Below are positions 33,429 through 46,856 of a stretch of DNA of 64,000 bases, one piece after another. The notes below the pieces were generated by a model. The model did no database searches. It was not told the DNA's origin and was given only the letters and a program-made list of their open reading frames with translations. The stretch's first letter is position 1. Each line of letters begins with the position of its first letter. The stretch comes from Sipunculus nudus (Eukaryota > Annelida > Sipuncula > Golfingiida > Sipunculidae), in assembly GCA_026874595.1 (NCBI GenBank), contig CM049313.1, forward strand, positions 30,564,008 to 30,628,007, written 5' to 3'. Both the position numbers and the translations under genes were made by a program.

Positions 33429-35199
33429 TTAGTTGTCTAGATCTCAAGGTTTTCTTCACCTGTAGAAATTAATTGTTTGAATAATAAACATACTTATTAA
33501 AGGTCCCATAATAAAGGGCTCATGTGCGTCTGTATCTAAGGGGCTTTATTATACTCTGGCATTGTCCAATAATTAGTGACTTAATCTATTAACTAATAAG
33601 ATTGTCATACTTAATATTCAACATACTTAGGGTCCAAGAATTAAGGGCTTTTGTATGTCTGCATGTATAAAAGAGGCTTTCTTTTACCATGGTATTGTCT
33701 AATAATTAAGGGCTTAATCTAATAACAAGTAGGACTATCATACATACTTAGGGTCCAAGAATTAAGGGATTTTGTATGTCTGCATGTATAAAAGGGGCTT
33801 TATTATACCATGGTATTGTCTAATAATTAAGGGCTTAATCTAATAACAAGTAGGACTATCATACATACTTAGGGTCCAAGAATTAAGGGATTTTGTATGT
33901 CTGCATGTATAAAAGGGGCTTTATTATACTGTGGTATTGTCTAATAATTATGGGCTGAATCTAATAACAAGTAGGACCATCAAACTGGATAATCAACATA
34001 CACAGGGTCCAAGAATTAAGGGCTTTTGTGTGTTTACATATATCAAAGGGGCTTAATTATATCATGATATTTTCTAATAATGAGGTGCATAATTTAATAA
34101 AAAGTAAAACTAATATACTGAATAATCAAAATACTAAGTGTCCAAGTATTAAGGTCTTTTGTGCATATGTACCAAGGGGCTTTTTTATACCCTGACACTG
34201 TCCAATAATTAGAAGCTTAATCTTATAACAAGTAAGACAGTCATACTAAATAATTAACATACTAAGGGTCCCATAATAAAGGGCTTTTGTTTGTTTCTAT
34301 AAATCTAAGGGGCTTCTATAATCATGGAATTGTCTTATAATTAGGGGCTTAATCTAAAAACAAGTAAAACCAACATACTGAATAATCAACATAATAAGGG
34401 TCCCATAGTATAGGACTTTTGTACTTCTGTATCCAAGGGACTTTATTATACTCTTCATTGTCCAATGATTAGGGGCTTAATCTAGTAACAAGTAAGACTG
34501 TCATACTGAATAATAAACATACTTAGGGTCCAAGAATTAAGGGAGTTTGTGTGTCTGCATGTATCTTAGGGGCTTAATTGTATCCCCAGACAAAGTTGGG
34601 GGAACTATGTTTTCATACCAGTCCCACCGCAGCCACCACCGCCGCCGCCGCCGCATATAAATCATGTTGGCGCGATAACCCAAAAAATATTTCACGGAAC
34701 TTTACCAAACTTGGTATATGTATATATATGGGTAAGAGGACAACGCCTATTTAAAATGAGGTCATGACCTTTACTAGGAGAGTGTTCTTGACCTTGAATA
34801 GGTCCAATTTTGGGGAAAATCACACGAATTCTTTAATATCTCAAGAAATCTTGCATGGATTTATCCCAAAATCAAGTTGATGGAAGATCATGGATAGGGT
34901 TGTCATGTTCCAGAAACTGGTGGTGCCACCTATTATTCTTTACTTGTTTTCGTGCCGTTTAATACCCCCAAAATTTGCCACCTTACAGTACTGTGAGCAT
35001 TATAAGTCAAAAACTAATGGACAGATTTCTTTTATATTATGCATATACATAGGTATGGGTTATGGGATGATGTTTATTTAAATTGGGGTCATGACCTTTC
35101 CAATGATAGTGGCCTTGACCTTGAATATTGCCATATATGGTGATAATCACACACCTCTTATGATATCTCCAGTGTTGATAGCCATATGGATTTCAAACA

Positions 35200-38100
35200 T
35201 GACTTATGTATAGCTCACCACTAAAGTAAGAACCCTATAGGTTCTAGGGTCATGAGGTCAAAGGTCAAGGTCACTGGACTGGCATTTTTAAAGATACTGT
35301 GGATGCATTTTAAGCCAAACTTTCATCCCAGGTCTTCCATCTTGAATTTATAGCTCACTTGCCAATAGTGGATGATCCATATAAATTTTGGGGTCACAAG
35401 GTCAAAGGTCAAGGCCACAGGAGCTATCTGTCCAAAAATTAGTTTCTGGATGATAATTCCTGCTTTTATTGATGTATTGATTTCAAATTTGACTTATATA
35501 TGTCCCATTTAAAAAGCAAAACTCCAATTGATTTTGGGGTCATGAGGTCAAAGGTCAAGGTCACAGGACACATCTTTAAAAAGATTGTGGATGCATTTTC
35601 AGCCAAACATTTCATCTCAGACCTTTCATCTTGCACATATAAGTCATCTGCGAAGAGAGGAAGAACCCTATCAGTTTTGAGGTCAAGGTCAAAGGTGAAG
35701 GTCACAGGAGCCATCTGTCTAAAAATTAGTTTCTGGATGATAATTCCTGCTTTTATTGATGTATGGATTTCAAACTTGACTTGTATTTGACCCATTGGAA
35801 AAGCAAGACCTGAATTGATTTTGGGGTCATGAGGTCAAAGGTCAAGGTCACAGGAAACCTCTTTAAAAAGATTGTGGATGCATTTTCAGCCAAACAATTC
35901 ATCTCAGATCTTTCATCTTGCATGTATAGTTTACCTGCTAAGAGTGGAAGACCCCTATCAATTTTGAGGTCACAAGGTCAAAGGTGAAGGTCACAGGAGC
36001 CATCTGTCCAAAAATTAGTTTCTGGATGATAATTCCTGCTTTTATTGATGTATGGATTTCAAACTTGACTTGTTTATGTCCCATTGGAAAAGCAAGACCC
36101 AAATTGATTTTGGGGTCATGAGGTCAAAGGTCAAAGGTCAAGGTCACAGGACACATCTTTAAAAAGATGTGGATGCATTTTCAGCCAAACATTTCATCTC
36201 AGATCTTTCACCTTGCACATATAGTTCACCTGCCAAGAGAGGAAGAACCCTATCAATTTTGAGGTCACAAGGTCAAAGGTGAAGGTCACAGGAGCCATCT
36301 GTCCGAAAATTAGTTTCTGGATGATAATTCCTTCTTTTATTGATGTATGGATTTCAAACCTGACTTGTATTTGACCCATTGGAAAAGCAAGACCTGAATT
36401 GATTTTTGGGTCATAAGGTCAAAGTTCAAGGTCACAGGAAACCTCTTTAAAATTATTGTGGATGCATTTTCAGCCAAACAATTCATCTCAGATCTTTCAT
36501 CTTGCACATATAGTTCACCTGCCAAGAGTGGAAGACCCCTGTCAATTTTGAGGTCACAAGGTCAAAGGTGAAGGTCACAGGAGCTATCTGTCCAAAAATT
36601 AGTTCTGGATGATAATTCCTGCTTTTATTGATGTATGGATTTCAAACTTGACTTGTTTATGTTCCATTGGAAAAGCAAGACCCAAATTGATTTTGGGGTC
36701 ATGAGGTCAAAGGTCAAGGTCACAGGACACATCTTTAAAAAGATGTGGATGCATTTTCAGCCAAACATTTCATCTCAGATCTTTCACCTTGCACATATAG
36801 TTCACCTGCCAAGAGAGGAAGAACCCTATCCATTTTGGGGTCACAAGGTCAAAGGTGAAGGTCACAGGAGCCATCTGTCCAACAATTAGTTTCTGGATGA
36901 TAATTCCTTCTTTTATTGATGTATGGATTTCAAACTTAACTTGTATTTGACCCATTGGAAAAGCAAGACCTGAATTGATTTTGGGGTCATGAGGTCAAAG
37001 TTCAAGGTCACAGGAAACCTCTTTAAAATTATTATGGATGCATTTTCAGCCAAACAAACCATCCCAGAAATTTCATCTTGCACATATAGTTCACCTGCCA
37101 AGAGTGGAAGACCCCTATCAATTTTGAGGTCACAAGGTCAAAGGTGAAGGTCACAGGAGCCATCTGTCCAAAAATTAGTTCTGGATGATAATTCCTGCTT
37201 TTATTGATGTATGGATTTCAAACTTGACTTGTATATGTCCCATTGGAAAAGCAAGACCAAAATTGATTTTGGGGTCATGAGGTCAAAGGTCAAGGTCACA
37301 GGACACATCTTTAAAAAGATTGTGGATGCATTTTCAGCCAAACATTTCATCTCAGATCTTTCATCTTGCACATATAGTTCACCTGCCAAGAGAGGAAGAA
37401 CACTATCAATTTTGAGGTCACAAGGTCAAAGGTGAAGGTCACAGGAGCCATCTGTCCAAAAATTAGTTTCTGGATGATAATTCCTGCTTTTATTGATGTA
37501 TGGATTTCAAACTTGACTTGTATTTGACCCATTGGAAAAGCAAGACCTGAATTGATTTTGGGGTCATGAGGTCAAAGGTCAAGGTCACAGGAAACCTCTT
37601 TAAAAAGATTGTGGATGCATTTTCAGCCAAACATTTCATCTCAGATCTTTCATCTTGCACATATAATTTACCTGCAAAGAGTGGAAGACCCCTATCAATT
37701 TTGAGGTCACAAGGTCAAAGGTGAAGGTCACAGGAGCCATCTGTCCAAAAATTAGTTTCTGGATGATAATTCCTGCTTTTATTGATGTATGGATTTCAAA
37801 CTTGACTTGTTTATGTCCCATTGGAAAAGCAAGACCCAAATTGATTTTGGGGTCATGAGGTCAAAGGTCAAGGTCACAGGACACATCTTTAAAAAGATGT
37901 GGATGCATTTTCAGCCAAACATTTCATCTCAGATCTTTCATCTTGCACATATAGTTCACCTGCCAAGAGAGGAAGAATCCTATCAATTTTGAGGTCACAA
38001 GTTCAAAGGTGAAGGTCACAGGAGCCATCTGTCCAACAATTAGTTTCTGGATGATAATTCCTTCTTTTATTGATGTATGGATTTCAAACTTGACTTGTAT

Positions 38101-39640
38101 TTGACCCATTGGAAAAGCAAGACCTGAATTGATTTTGGGGTCATGAGGTCAAAGGTCAAGGTCACAGGAAACCTCTTTAAAAAGATTGTGGATGCATTTT
38201 CAGCCAAACATTTCATCTCAGATCTTTCATCTTGCACATATAATTTACCTGCAAAGAGTGGAAGACCCCTATCAATTTTGAGGTCACAAGGTCAAAGGTG
38301 AAGGTCACAGGAGCCATCTGTCCAAAAATTAGTTTCTGGATGATAATTCCTGCTTTTATTGATGTATGGATTTCAAACTTGACTTGTTTATGTCCCATTG
38401 GAAAAGCAAGACCCAAATTGATTTTGGGGTCATGAGGTCAAAGGTCAAGGTCACAGGACACATCTTTAAAAAGATGTGGATGCATTTTCAGCCAAACATT
38501 TCATCTCAGATCTTTCATCTTGCACATATAGTTCACCTGCCAAGAGAGGAAGAATCCTATCAATTTTGAGGTCACAAGTTCAAAGGTGAAGGTCACAGGA
38601 GCCATCTGTCCAACAATTAGTTTCTGGATGATAATTCCTTCTTTTATTGATGTATGGATTTCAAACTTGACTTGTATTTGACCCATTGGAAAAGCAGACC
38701 TGAATTGATTTTGGGGTCATGAGGTCAAAGGTCAAGGTTAAGGAAACCTCTTTAAAAAGATTAAGGATGCATTTTCAACCAAACAATTCATCTCAGATCT
38801 TTCATCTTGCACATATAGTTCACCTGCCAAGAGTGGAAGACCCCTATCAATTTTGAGGGCACAAGGTCAAAGGTGAAGGTCACAGGAGCCATCTGTCCAA
38901 AAATTAGTTCTGGATGATAATTCCTGCTTTTATTGATGTATGGATTTCAAACTTGACTTGTTTATGTCCCATTGGAAAAGCAAGACCCAAATTGATTTTG
39001 GGGTCATGAGGTCAAAGGTCAAGGTCACAGGACACATCTTTAAAAAGATGTGGATGCATTTTCAGCCAAACATTTCATCTCAGATCTTTCACCTTGCACA
39101 TATAGTTCACCTGCCAAGAGAGGAAGAACCCTATCAATTTTGAGGTCACAAGGTCAAAGGTGAAGGTCACAGGAGCCATCTGTCCAAAAATTAGTTTCTG
39201 GATGATAATTCCTTCTTTTATTGATGTATGGATTTCAAACTTGACTTGTATATGTCCCATTGGAAAAGCAAGACCTGAATTGATTTTGGGGTCATGAGGT
39301 CAAAGTTCAAGGTCACAGGAAACCTCTTTAAAATTATTGTGGATGCATTTTCAGCCAAACATTTCATCTCAGATCTTTCATCTTGCACATATAGTTCTCC
39401 TGCCAAGAGAGGAAGAACACTATCAATTTTGAGGTCACAAGGTCAAAGGTGAAGGTCACAGGAGCCATCTGTCCAAAAATTAGTTTCTGGATGATAATTC
39501 CTGCTTTATTGATGTATAGATTTCAAACTTGACTTGCATATGTCTCATTGGAAAAGCAAGACCCGAATTGATTTTGGGGTCATGAGGTCAAAGGTCAAGG
39601 TCACAGGACACATCTTTAAAAAGATCAAGGTCACAGGACC
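35200..39640 (+). repeat. 288-bp tandem array with AGGTCA clusters; 577-bp higher-order units
   Basis: About 15 units start near TTCTGGATGATAATTCC (35450, 35733, 36018, 36315 and so on, spacing about 288). Each has two AGGTCA-rich blocks: AGGTCAAAGGTCAAGGTCA (for example 35545-35563) and GAGGTCACAAGGTCAAAGG. Alternating unit types give a 577-bp higher-order period; 37759-38335 and 38336-38910 are nearly identical. Short ORFs on both strands (KVKVTGHIFKK, APVTFTFDL) are translations of this repeat. Confidence 0.9.
35545..35563 (+). promoter_or_regulatory. DR1-type nuclear receptor motif; example of many in the array
   Basis: AGGTCA-A-AGGTCA is a perfect direct repeat with 1-bp spacing (RXR/HNF4/COUP-TF type), followed by TCAAGGTCA, the extended half-site of ERR/NR5A receptors. 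Equivalent blocks recur in nearly every 288-bp unit. Binding is inferred. Confidence 0.45.
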
Positions 39641-40679
39641 AACATCTTCAACAAGATTGTGGATTGTTAGATGGAAGAAACAATAAATATGCCAAGTGTC
39701 AGTATATGCTGCTAAAAATGGGGGTCTATTCTTAAAGGGGGGGGGGGGCCCTATTATGTCTGGGGATACTCTGGCACCTGCGGTGCCAAGAAATGTCTAG
39801 TTATACCATGGTATTGTCTTATAATTAGGGGCTTACTCTAATAACAAGTAAAACTATCATACTGAATAATCAATATAATAAAGGTCCCATAATAAAGGAT
39901 TTTTGTACGTCTGTATCTAAGGGGCTTTATTATACTCTGGCATTGTCCAATGATTAGGGGCTTAATCTAGTAACAAGTAAGACTGTCATACTGAATAATA
40001 AACTTACTTAGGGTCCAAGAATTAAGGGCTTTTGTGTGTCCTCATGTATCTAAGGGGCTTAATCTATAACATTATAAATAATTAACATACTAAGGATTCA
40101 ATAATAAAGGACTTTTGTGTGTCTGTATCTAAGGGGCTTTATAATACTCTGGCATTGTCCAGTGATAAGGGGCTTAATCTAGTAACAAGTAAGACTCATA
40201 CTGAATAATAAACATACTTAGGGGTCCAAAAATTAAGGGCTTTTGTGTGTCTGCATGTATCTAAGGGGCTTAATCTAATAACAAGTAAAACTATCATTCT
40301 GAATAATCAACATAATAAATGTCCCATAATAAAGGAGTTTTGTACGTCTGTATCTTAGGGGCTTTATTATACTCTGGCATTGTCCAATGATTAGGGGCTT
40401 AATCCAGAAACAAGTAAGACTGCCATACTGAAAAATAAACATACTTAGGGTCCAAGAATTAAGGGCTTTTATGTGTCTGCATGTATCTAAGGGGCTTTTT
40501 TATACCATGGTATTGTCTTATAATAAGGGGCTTTATCTTATAACAAGTAAGACCGTCATACTGAATAATCAACATAAATAGGGACAAAGGATTAAGGGCT
40601 TTTGTGTTTAAATATATCTAAGGGGCTTTTATAATCATGGTATTGTCCAGTGATTAGGGGCTTAACCCTTTACTGTTTA

Positions 40680-40860
40680 CATTTATTTTAGATTTCCGAC
40701 AAATTCTGACACTATTTATATTTACACTAACAGCCATATCTTTTCAAGCTTTTTTTGTATCTTTATCAAATTTTCAACAGTTCCCACCAAGAGGGTTTGC
40801 TGAAGGTTATTGAAAATCATTGAAACTTAGAAATAATATGCAATATTTTTGTCCTGAAAG
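40680..40860. other. non-satellite interruption of the AGGGGCTTA array
   Basis: About 180 bp unlike the monomers. No gene or transposon end is recognised. Confidence 0.5.
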
Positions 40861-42127
40861 AATGTAATAACAAGTAAAACTATCATACTGAATAATCAAC
40901 AACTTGGGTCCAAGAAATAAGGGACTTTGTTTGTCTGTATCTAGGGGGCTTTATTATACTCTGACATTGTCCAGTGATTAGGGGCTTTATCTAAAAACAA
41001 GTTAGACGGCCATACTGAATAATAAACATACTTAGGGTCCAACAAAATAAAAGTCTTTTGTGTGTCTGCATGTATCTAAGGGGCTTTTTTATACCTTGGT
41101 ATTGTCTTATAATATGGGGCTTTATTTTATAACAAGTATGACCATCATACTGAATAATCAACATAAATGGGGTCAAAGGATTAAGGGCTTTTGTGTTTAC
41201 ATATATCTAAGGGGCTTTTATAATCATGGTATTGTCCAGTGATTAGGGGCTTAATCTAATAACAAGTAAAACTATCATACTGAATAATCAACAACTTAGG
41301 TCCAAGAAATAAGGGACTTTGTTCGTCTGTATCTAGGGGGCTTTATTATACTCGGACATTGTCCAGTGATTAGGGGCTTAATCTAAAAACAAGTTAGACG
41401 GCCATACTGAATAATAAACATACTTAGGGTCCAACAAAATAAAGGCTTTTGTGTGTCTGCATGTATCTAAGGGGCTTAATTATACCTTGGTATTGTCTTA
41501 TAATATGGGGCTTAATCTAATAACAAGTATGACCATCATACTGAATAATCCACATAAATGGGGTCAAAGGATTAAGGGCTTTTGTGTTTACATATATCTA
41601 AGGGGCTTTTATAATCATGGTATTGTCTAATAATGAGGGGCTTAATTTAATAACAAGTAAAACTATCATACTAAGTAATCAACATACTAAGAATTTCATA
41701 ATAAAGAACTTTTGTGTGTCTGTACCTAAAGGGCTTTATTGTACTCTGGAATTGTCCAATCATCAGGGGCTTAATCTAATAACAAGTAAAACTATCATAC
41801 TGAATAATCAACATACTTAGGTCCAAGAAATAAGGGCTTTTGTTTGTCTTTATCTAGGGGTTTTATTATACTCTGACATTGTCCAGTGATTAGGGGCTTA
41901 ATCTAATAACAAGTAGAACTCTCATACTGAATAATCAACAACTTAGGTCCAAGAAATAAGGGACTTTGTTCGTCTGTATCTAGGGGGCTTTATTATACTC
42001 GGACATTGTCCAGTGATTAGGGGCTTAATCTAAAAACAAGTTAGACGGCCATACTGAATAATAAACATACTTAGGGTCCAACAAAATAAAGGCTTTTGTG
42101 TGTCTGCATGTATCTAAGGGGCTTAAT

Positions 42128-44299
42128 TGAATCGCCAGACATAGTCTGGAGATACTATGGTTTAGGCACGGTCGCGCTGCCGCCGCCGCCGCAGAGATTT
42201 CTTTTGGACACAATAACTCAAAAAATATTTCACGGATCTTTACCAAACTTGGTATATGTATAGATATGGGTGAGAGGACGACGCCTATTTAAAATGAGGT
42301 CATGACCTCAACTAGGAGAGTGACCTTGACCTTGAATAGGTTCAATTTTGGGGAAAATCACACAAATTCTTAAATATCTCAAGAAAACTTGCATGGATTG
42401 ATCCCAAAATCAAGTTGATTGAAGATCATGGATAGGGTTGTCATGTTCCAGAAACTGGTGGCGCCACCTATTATTCTTTACTTGTTTTCATGCCTTTTAA
42501 TATCCCCAAAATTGCTACTTGACAGTACTGTGAGCATTATAAGTCAAAAACTAATGGACAGATTTCTTTCATATTATGCAAATACATAGATATGGGTTAT
42601 GGGATGATGTTTATTTAAATTGGGGTCATGACCTTTTCCTATCAGAGTGGCCTTGACCTTGAATATTGCCATATATGGTGAAAATCACACAAAATCATTA
42701 ATTTCTCAATAAGGGATGCATGCATTGGTCCAAAAATCAACTTGACCGAAGATCTTGGATAGTAATGTCATGTACCGGAAACAGGTGGCGCCACCTGTTA
42801 TTCTTTTACTTGTTTTCGTGCCGTTTAATACCCCATCATTGCCACTTAACAGTACATTTATAACCTGTGAGCATTATAAGTCAAAAACTAATGGACAGAT
42901 TTCTTTCATATTATGCATATACATAGACATGGGTTATGGGATGATGTATATATAAATTGGGGTCATGACCTTTCCTATTAGAGTGGCCTTGACCTTGAAT
43001 ATTGCCATATATGGTGAAAATTACACAAAATTATTAATATCTCAATTCTTATACCCCATCATTGCCATTTATCAGTACTGTGAGCATTATAAGTCAAAAA
43101 CTAATGGACAAATTTCTTTCATATTATGCATATACATGGATATGGGTTATAGGATAATGTTTTTTTTGAATAGGGGTCATGACCTTTCCAATGAGTGGCC
43201 TTGACCTTGAATATTGCCATATATGGTGAAAATCACACAAAATCATTAATTTCTCAATAAGGGATGCATGCATTGGTCCAAAAATCAACTTGACCCAAGA
43301 TCTTGGATAGTAATGTAATGTACCGGAAACAGGTGGCGCCACCTGTTATTCTTTTACTTGTTTTAGTGCCATTTAATACCCCATCATTGCCACTTAACAG
43401 TACATTTATAACCTGTGAGCATTATAAGTCAAAAACTAATGGACAGATTTCTTTCATATTATGCATATACATAGACATGGGTTATGGGATAATGTATATA
43501 TAAATTGGGGTCATGACCTTTCCTATTAGAGTGGCCTTGACCTTGAATATTGCCATATATGGTGAAAATTACACAAAATCATTAATATCTCAATAAGGGA
43601 TGCATGCATTGGTCCAAAAATCAACATGTTTGAAGATCTTGGAAAGTATTGTCATGTAACGGAAACAGGTGGCGCCACCTGTTATTCTTTTACTTGTTTT
43701 GTGCTGTTTAATACCCCATCTTTGCCATTTATCAGTACTGTGAGCATTATAAGTCAAAAACTAATGGACAGATTTCTTTCATATTATGCATACACATGGA
43801 TATGGGTTATAGGATAATGTTTATTTGAATAGGGGTCATGACCTTTCCAATGAGTGGCCTTGACCTTGAATATTGCCATATATGGTGAAAATCACACAAA
43901 ATCATTAATTTCTCAATAAGGGATGCATTGATTGGTCCAAAAATCAACTTGAACGAAGATCTTGGATAGTGTTGTCATGTACGGGAAACAGGTGGTGCCA
44001 CCTGTTATTCTTTTACTTGTTTTCGTGCCATTTAATACCCCATCATTGCCACTTAACAGTACTGTGAACATTATAAGTCAAAAACTAATGGACAGATTTC
44101 TTGCATATACATAGACATGGGTTAGGGGATGATGTATATTGAAATTTGGATCATGACCTTTTCTATGAGAATGACCTTTTCTATGAGTGTGGTCTGATAT
44201 TAATTGTTGCTGAAGATGGGGGGACTATTCTTAAAGGGGGGGGGGGGGGATTAATTGTCTGGCGATACTATGGCACCTGCGGTGCCAAGAAATATCTAG
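42128..44299 (+). mobile_element. second Helentron-like C2 element (2.2 kb)
   Basis: The head AATCGCCAGAC-ATA-GTCTGG has a perfect 6-bp hairpin (42135-42149). The subterminal TGTCTGGCGATA (44257-44268) is its inverse. The GGCACC-TGC-GGTGCC hairpin (44272-44286) and CTAG (44296-44299) end it. It is inserted in the same monomer position as the 34579 element. The body has repeated segments with AAGTCAAAAACTAATGGACA (from about 42540 to 44090) and GGTGGCGCCACC at 42457, 42784, 43332 and 43668. It encodes no protein. Confidence 0.75.
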
Positions 44300-44619
44300 T
44301 TATACCATGGTATTGTCTTATAATAAGGAGCTTTATCATATAACATTTAAGACCGTCAAACTGAATAATCAACATAAATGGGGTCAAAGAATTAAGGGCT
44401 TTTGTGTTTACATATATCTAAGGGGCTTTTATAATCAAGGTATTGTCTAATAATTAGGGGCTTAATCTAATAACAAGTAAAACTATCATACTGAATAATC
44501 AACATAATAAAGATTCCATAATAAAGGACTTTTATGTGTCTGTATCTAAGGGGCTTTATTATACTCTGGCATTGTCCAATATTTAGGGGCTTAATCTAGT
44601 AACAAGTTAGCCCATAAGA

Positions 44620-44800
44620 ATGAACTCCTCAATTGCATTTTTTTCAGTGACTGACGCATTGTGGAGTCCATAGATTGCACCTGCAGTTAACTGTGATTAT
44701 AACACTTCAAACACAACTGTGAGTTTTAACAAATATCCATTGATTAATGTTCAGTACATCTATGTGTATTGTATATTTGACCATTGGAAAACATTACTAT
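44620..44800. other. non-satellite interruption
   Basis: A short unrelated stretch within the AGGGGCTTA satellite; nothing is recognised. Confidence 0.45.
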
Positions 44801-45175
44801 CATCCTGAATAATCAAAATACTAAGTGTCCAAGTATAAAGGTCTTCTGTGTGTCTGTATCTAAAGGTCTTTATTATACCCTGGCACTGTCAAATAATTAG
44901 GGGCTTAATCTAATATCACGTAAGACAATCACACTGAATAATAAACATTATAAACGTGCCAATAATATAGGGCTTTTGTGTGTTTGCATGTATTTTAGGG
45001 GCTTTTATATATCTTGGTATTGCCTAATAATTAGGGGCTTAATCTAATAACAAGTAAACTATCATACTGAATAATCAACATACTAATGGTCCCATAATAA
45101 AGATCCTTTGTCCGTCTGTATCTAGGGGGCTTTATTATACTCTGACATTGTCAAGTGATTAGGAACTTGAAAGAA

Positions 45176-45749
45176 TTCTCTGCGGCAGCTGTGGAGAAAA
45201 CAACGGAACAACCTAGTCTGAACCATAGTTTCCCCCAACTGTGCTCTTTCATGATTTATAAATTATACATGTACATGTACTGACACATTTATTGTATACA
45301 ATACTACATGCTTCATCAACTGATAATGCCACAGTAAGAAATAAAAGAAAAGACTTCAGGTTGGAGTATTATTTTTTCCAAATGTCCCAAATGTAGGCAC
45401 TGATGGTAAATTTGCTCCTCTGAGTTATGCTGGGGCAGGCTGAGGATAGACTGGTACCCTGCTCTATTCCACCTAACCAAATCTATGATTGGCTTAGAGC
45501 AGAAGGGCCATCATGGAGCTTGGTACAAAAAAACATTGTCACATACTTAGTAGACTGACCAACGATTGGAATTTGGCAAAGCTCAGAAGCTGCCATATTG
45601 GGACCTTATACGTCAAGCAGGGTCATATGGACCAAGCATAGTCACATGACATAGAACTGTGTTACTGATTTACACATCGCTTTACAGCTAGTGTAAAAAA
45701 GTCAGGTCATAAAATTTATGATTAAATTATCCATGTGTTTAAGTTCCCA
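45176..45749. other. non-coding stretch between satellite blocks
   Basis: Unrelated to the monomers on either side. No gene is recognised. Confidence 0.5.
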
Positions 45750-46600
45750 AAAAAGCCCCCAAGCACTGAAGATGTGCATCCAAAATCCATGTGTTTTAGT
45801 ACCCAAAAAAGCCCCCGAGTTATGTAGATGTGTTTAAGTAGCCAAAAAAACCCAAGTACTGAAGGTGTGTCATGTTAAAATAAATAAAGAACTGAAGATG
45901 TGTTTGTGTAAAAAAAAGCCCCTAAGTACTGAAGATGTTTTTATGTCCAAAATAAAAAGCCCCCAAGTTCTGAAGATGTGTTTATGTAAAAAAAGGCCCC
46001 AAGTACTGAAGATATGTTTTTGTAAAAAAAAGCCCCTAAGTACTGAAGATGTATTTATGTCAAAAATAAAAAGCCCCCAAGTACTGAAGATGTGTTTATG
46101 TAAAAAACAGCTCCTAAATACTGAAGATGTATTTATGTTCTAATATAACAAACCCCAAAGGACTGAAGATGTGTTTATGTCCAAAAAAAAAGCACTCAAG
46201 TTCTGAAGATGTGTTTATGTAAAAAAAGGCCCCAAGTACTGAAGATATGTTTTTGTAAAAAAAAGCCCCTAAGTACTGAAGATGTATTTATGTTCTAATA
46301 TAACAAACCCCAAGGACTGAAGATGTGTTTATGTCCATAAAAAAAGCACTCAAGTACTGAAGATGTGTTTGTCCAAAAAAAAGCCCCCAAGCACTGAAGA
46401 TGTGTTTGTCCAAAAAAAAAGCCCCCAAGTACTGAAGATGTGTTTATGTCCAAAAAAAAAAAGCCCCAAAGTACTGAAGATGTGTTTATGTCCAAAAACA
46501 AAAGCACTGAGGAACTGAAGATGTGTTTGTCCAAAAAAAAGGCCCCCAAGTACTGAAAATGTGTTCGCGTACCAAAAAGAGCCCCTAAGGATAGGAGATG
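45750..46600 (+). repeat. minisatellite, CTGAAGATGTGTTTATGT units
   Basis: Irregular units of about 45-65 bp share AAGTACTGAAGATGTGTTTA followed by an A-run and AGCCCCC. Apparent ORFs on both strands (46295-46729 minus, 45865-46143 plus) are translations of the repeat with cyclic sequence, so they are not treated as genes. Confidence 0.9.
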
Positions 46601-46856
46601 AGTTTGGCAACTAATAACCATAAGAAACACCAGGGGGCATAACTGTACAATGGGGAATTGCAAAAATATGGACAACTGACAAAATAGTGAAGTCCGTTCC
46701 TTAGGGGGTAATTTAAAATAGGTGTTCAAAAGACGAGAAAACCCCTCAAGTATCGTTTGAACACACTTCTGAAAATTCTTAGGGGCTTAAGCTTAGCGGA
46801 ATTAACCCCTAGGTTACAGATGGACAAATCATTTAGCCCCTAAGGCATGCACATAT

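Larger units (their letters stand above)
34579..39800 (+). mobile_element. Helentron-like C2 element carrying a 288-bp array (5.2 kb)
   Basis: The head TGTATCCCCAGACA contains a CCCCA..TGGGG hairpin. The subterminal TGTCTGGGGATA (39758-39769) is its inverse. The GGCACC-TGC-GGTGCC hairpin (39773-39787), a nine-base spacer and CTAG (39797-39800) follow. The host satellite reads GGGGCTTAAT to the left and TATACCATGG to the right. An empty monomer at 41471 reads GGGGCTTAATTATACC, so insertion occurred between two T's without a longer duplication. No coding capacity is seen. Confidence 0.75.
33480..46600 (+). repeat. AGGGGCTTA satellite array, interrupted by two elements
   Basis: Monomers of about 120-135 bp carry ACTTAGGGTCCAAGAATTAA, CTTTTGTGTGTCTGCATG, AAGGGGCTT, ATTGTC and AGGGGCTTAATCTAATAAC. 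The blocks are 33480-34578, 39801-42127 and 44300-45175, plus a related minisatellite at 45750-46600. Interruptions with unrelated sequence lie at 40680-40860 and 44620-44800. No gene is present. Confidence 0.85.

Noticed and set aside
35466-39406. Many 61-109-residue ORFs of similar sequence on both strands
   Set aside because: They are repeat translations of the 288-bp array, open on both strands, with no start context or domain.
45865-46729. 92- and 144-residue ORFs with cyclic sequence
   Set aside because: They are translations of a minisatellite on both strands; the periodicity follows the DNA unit.
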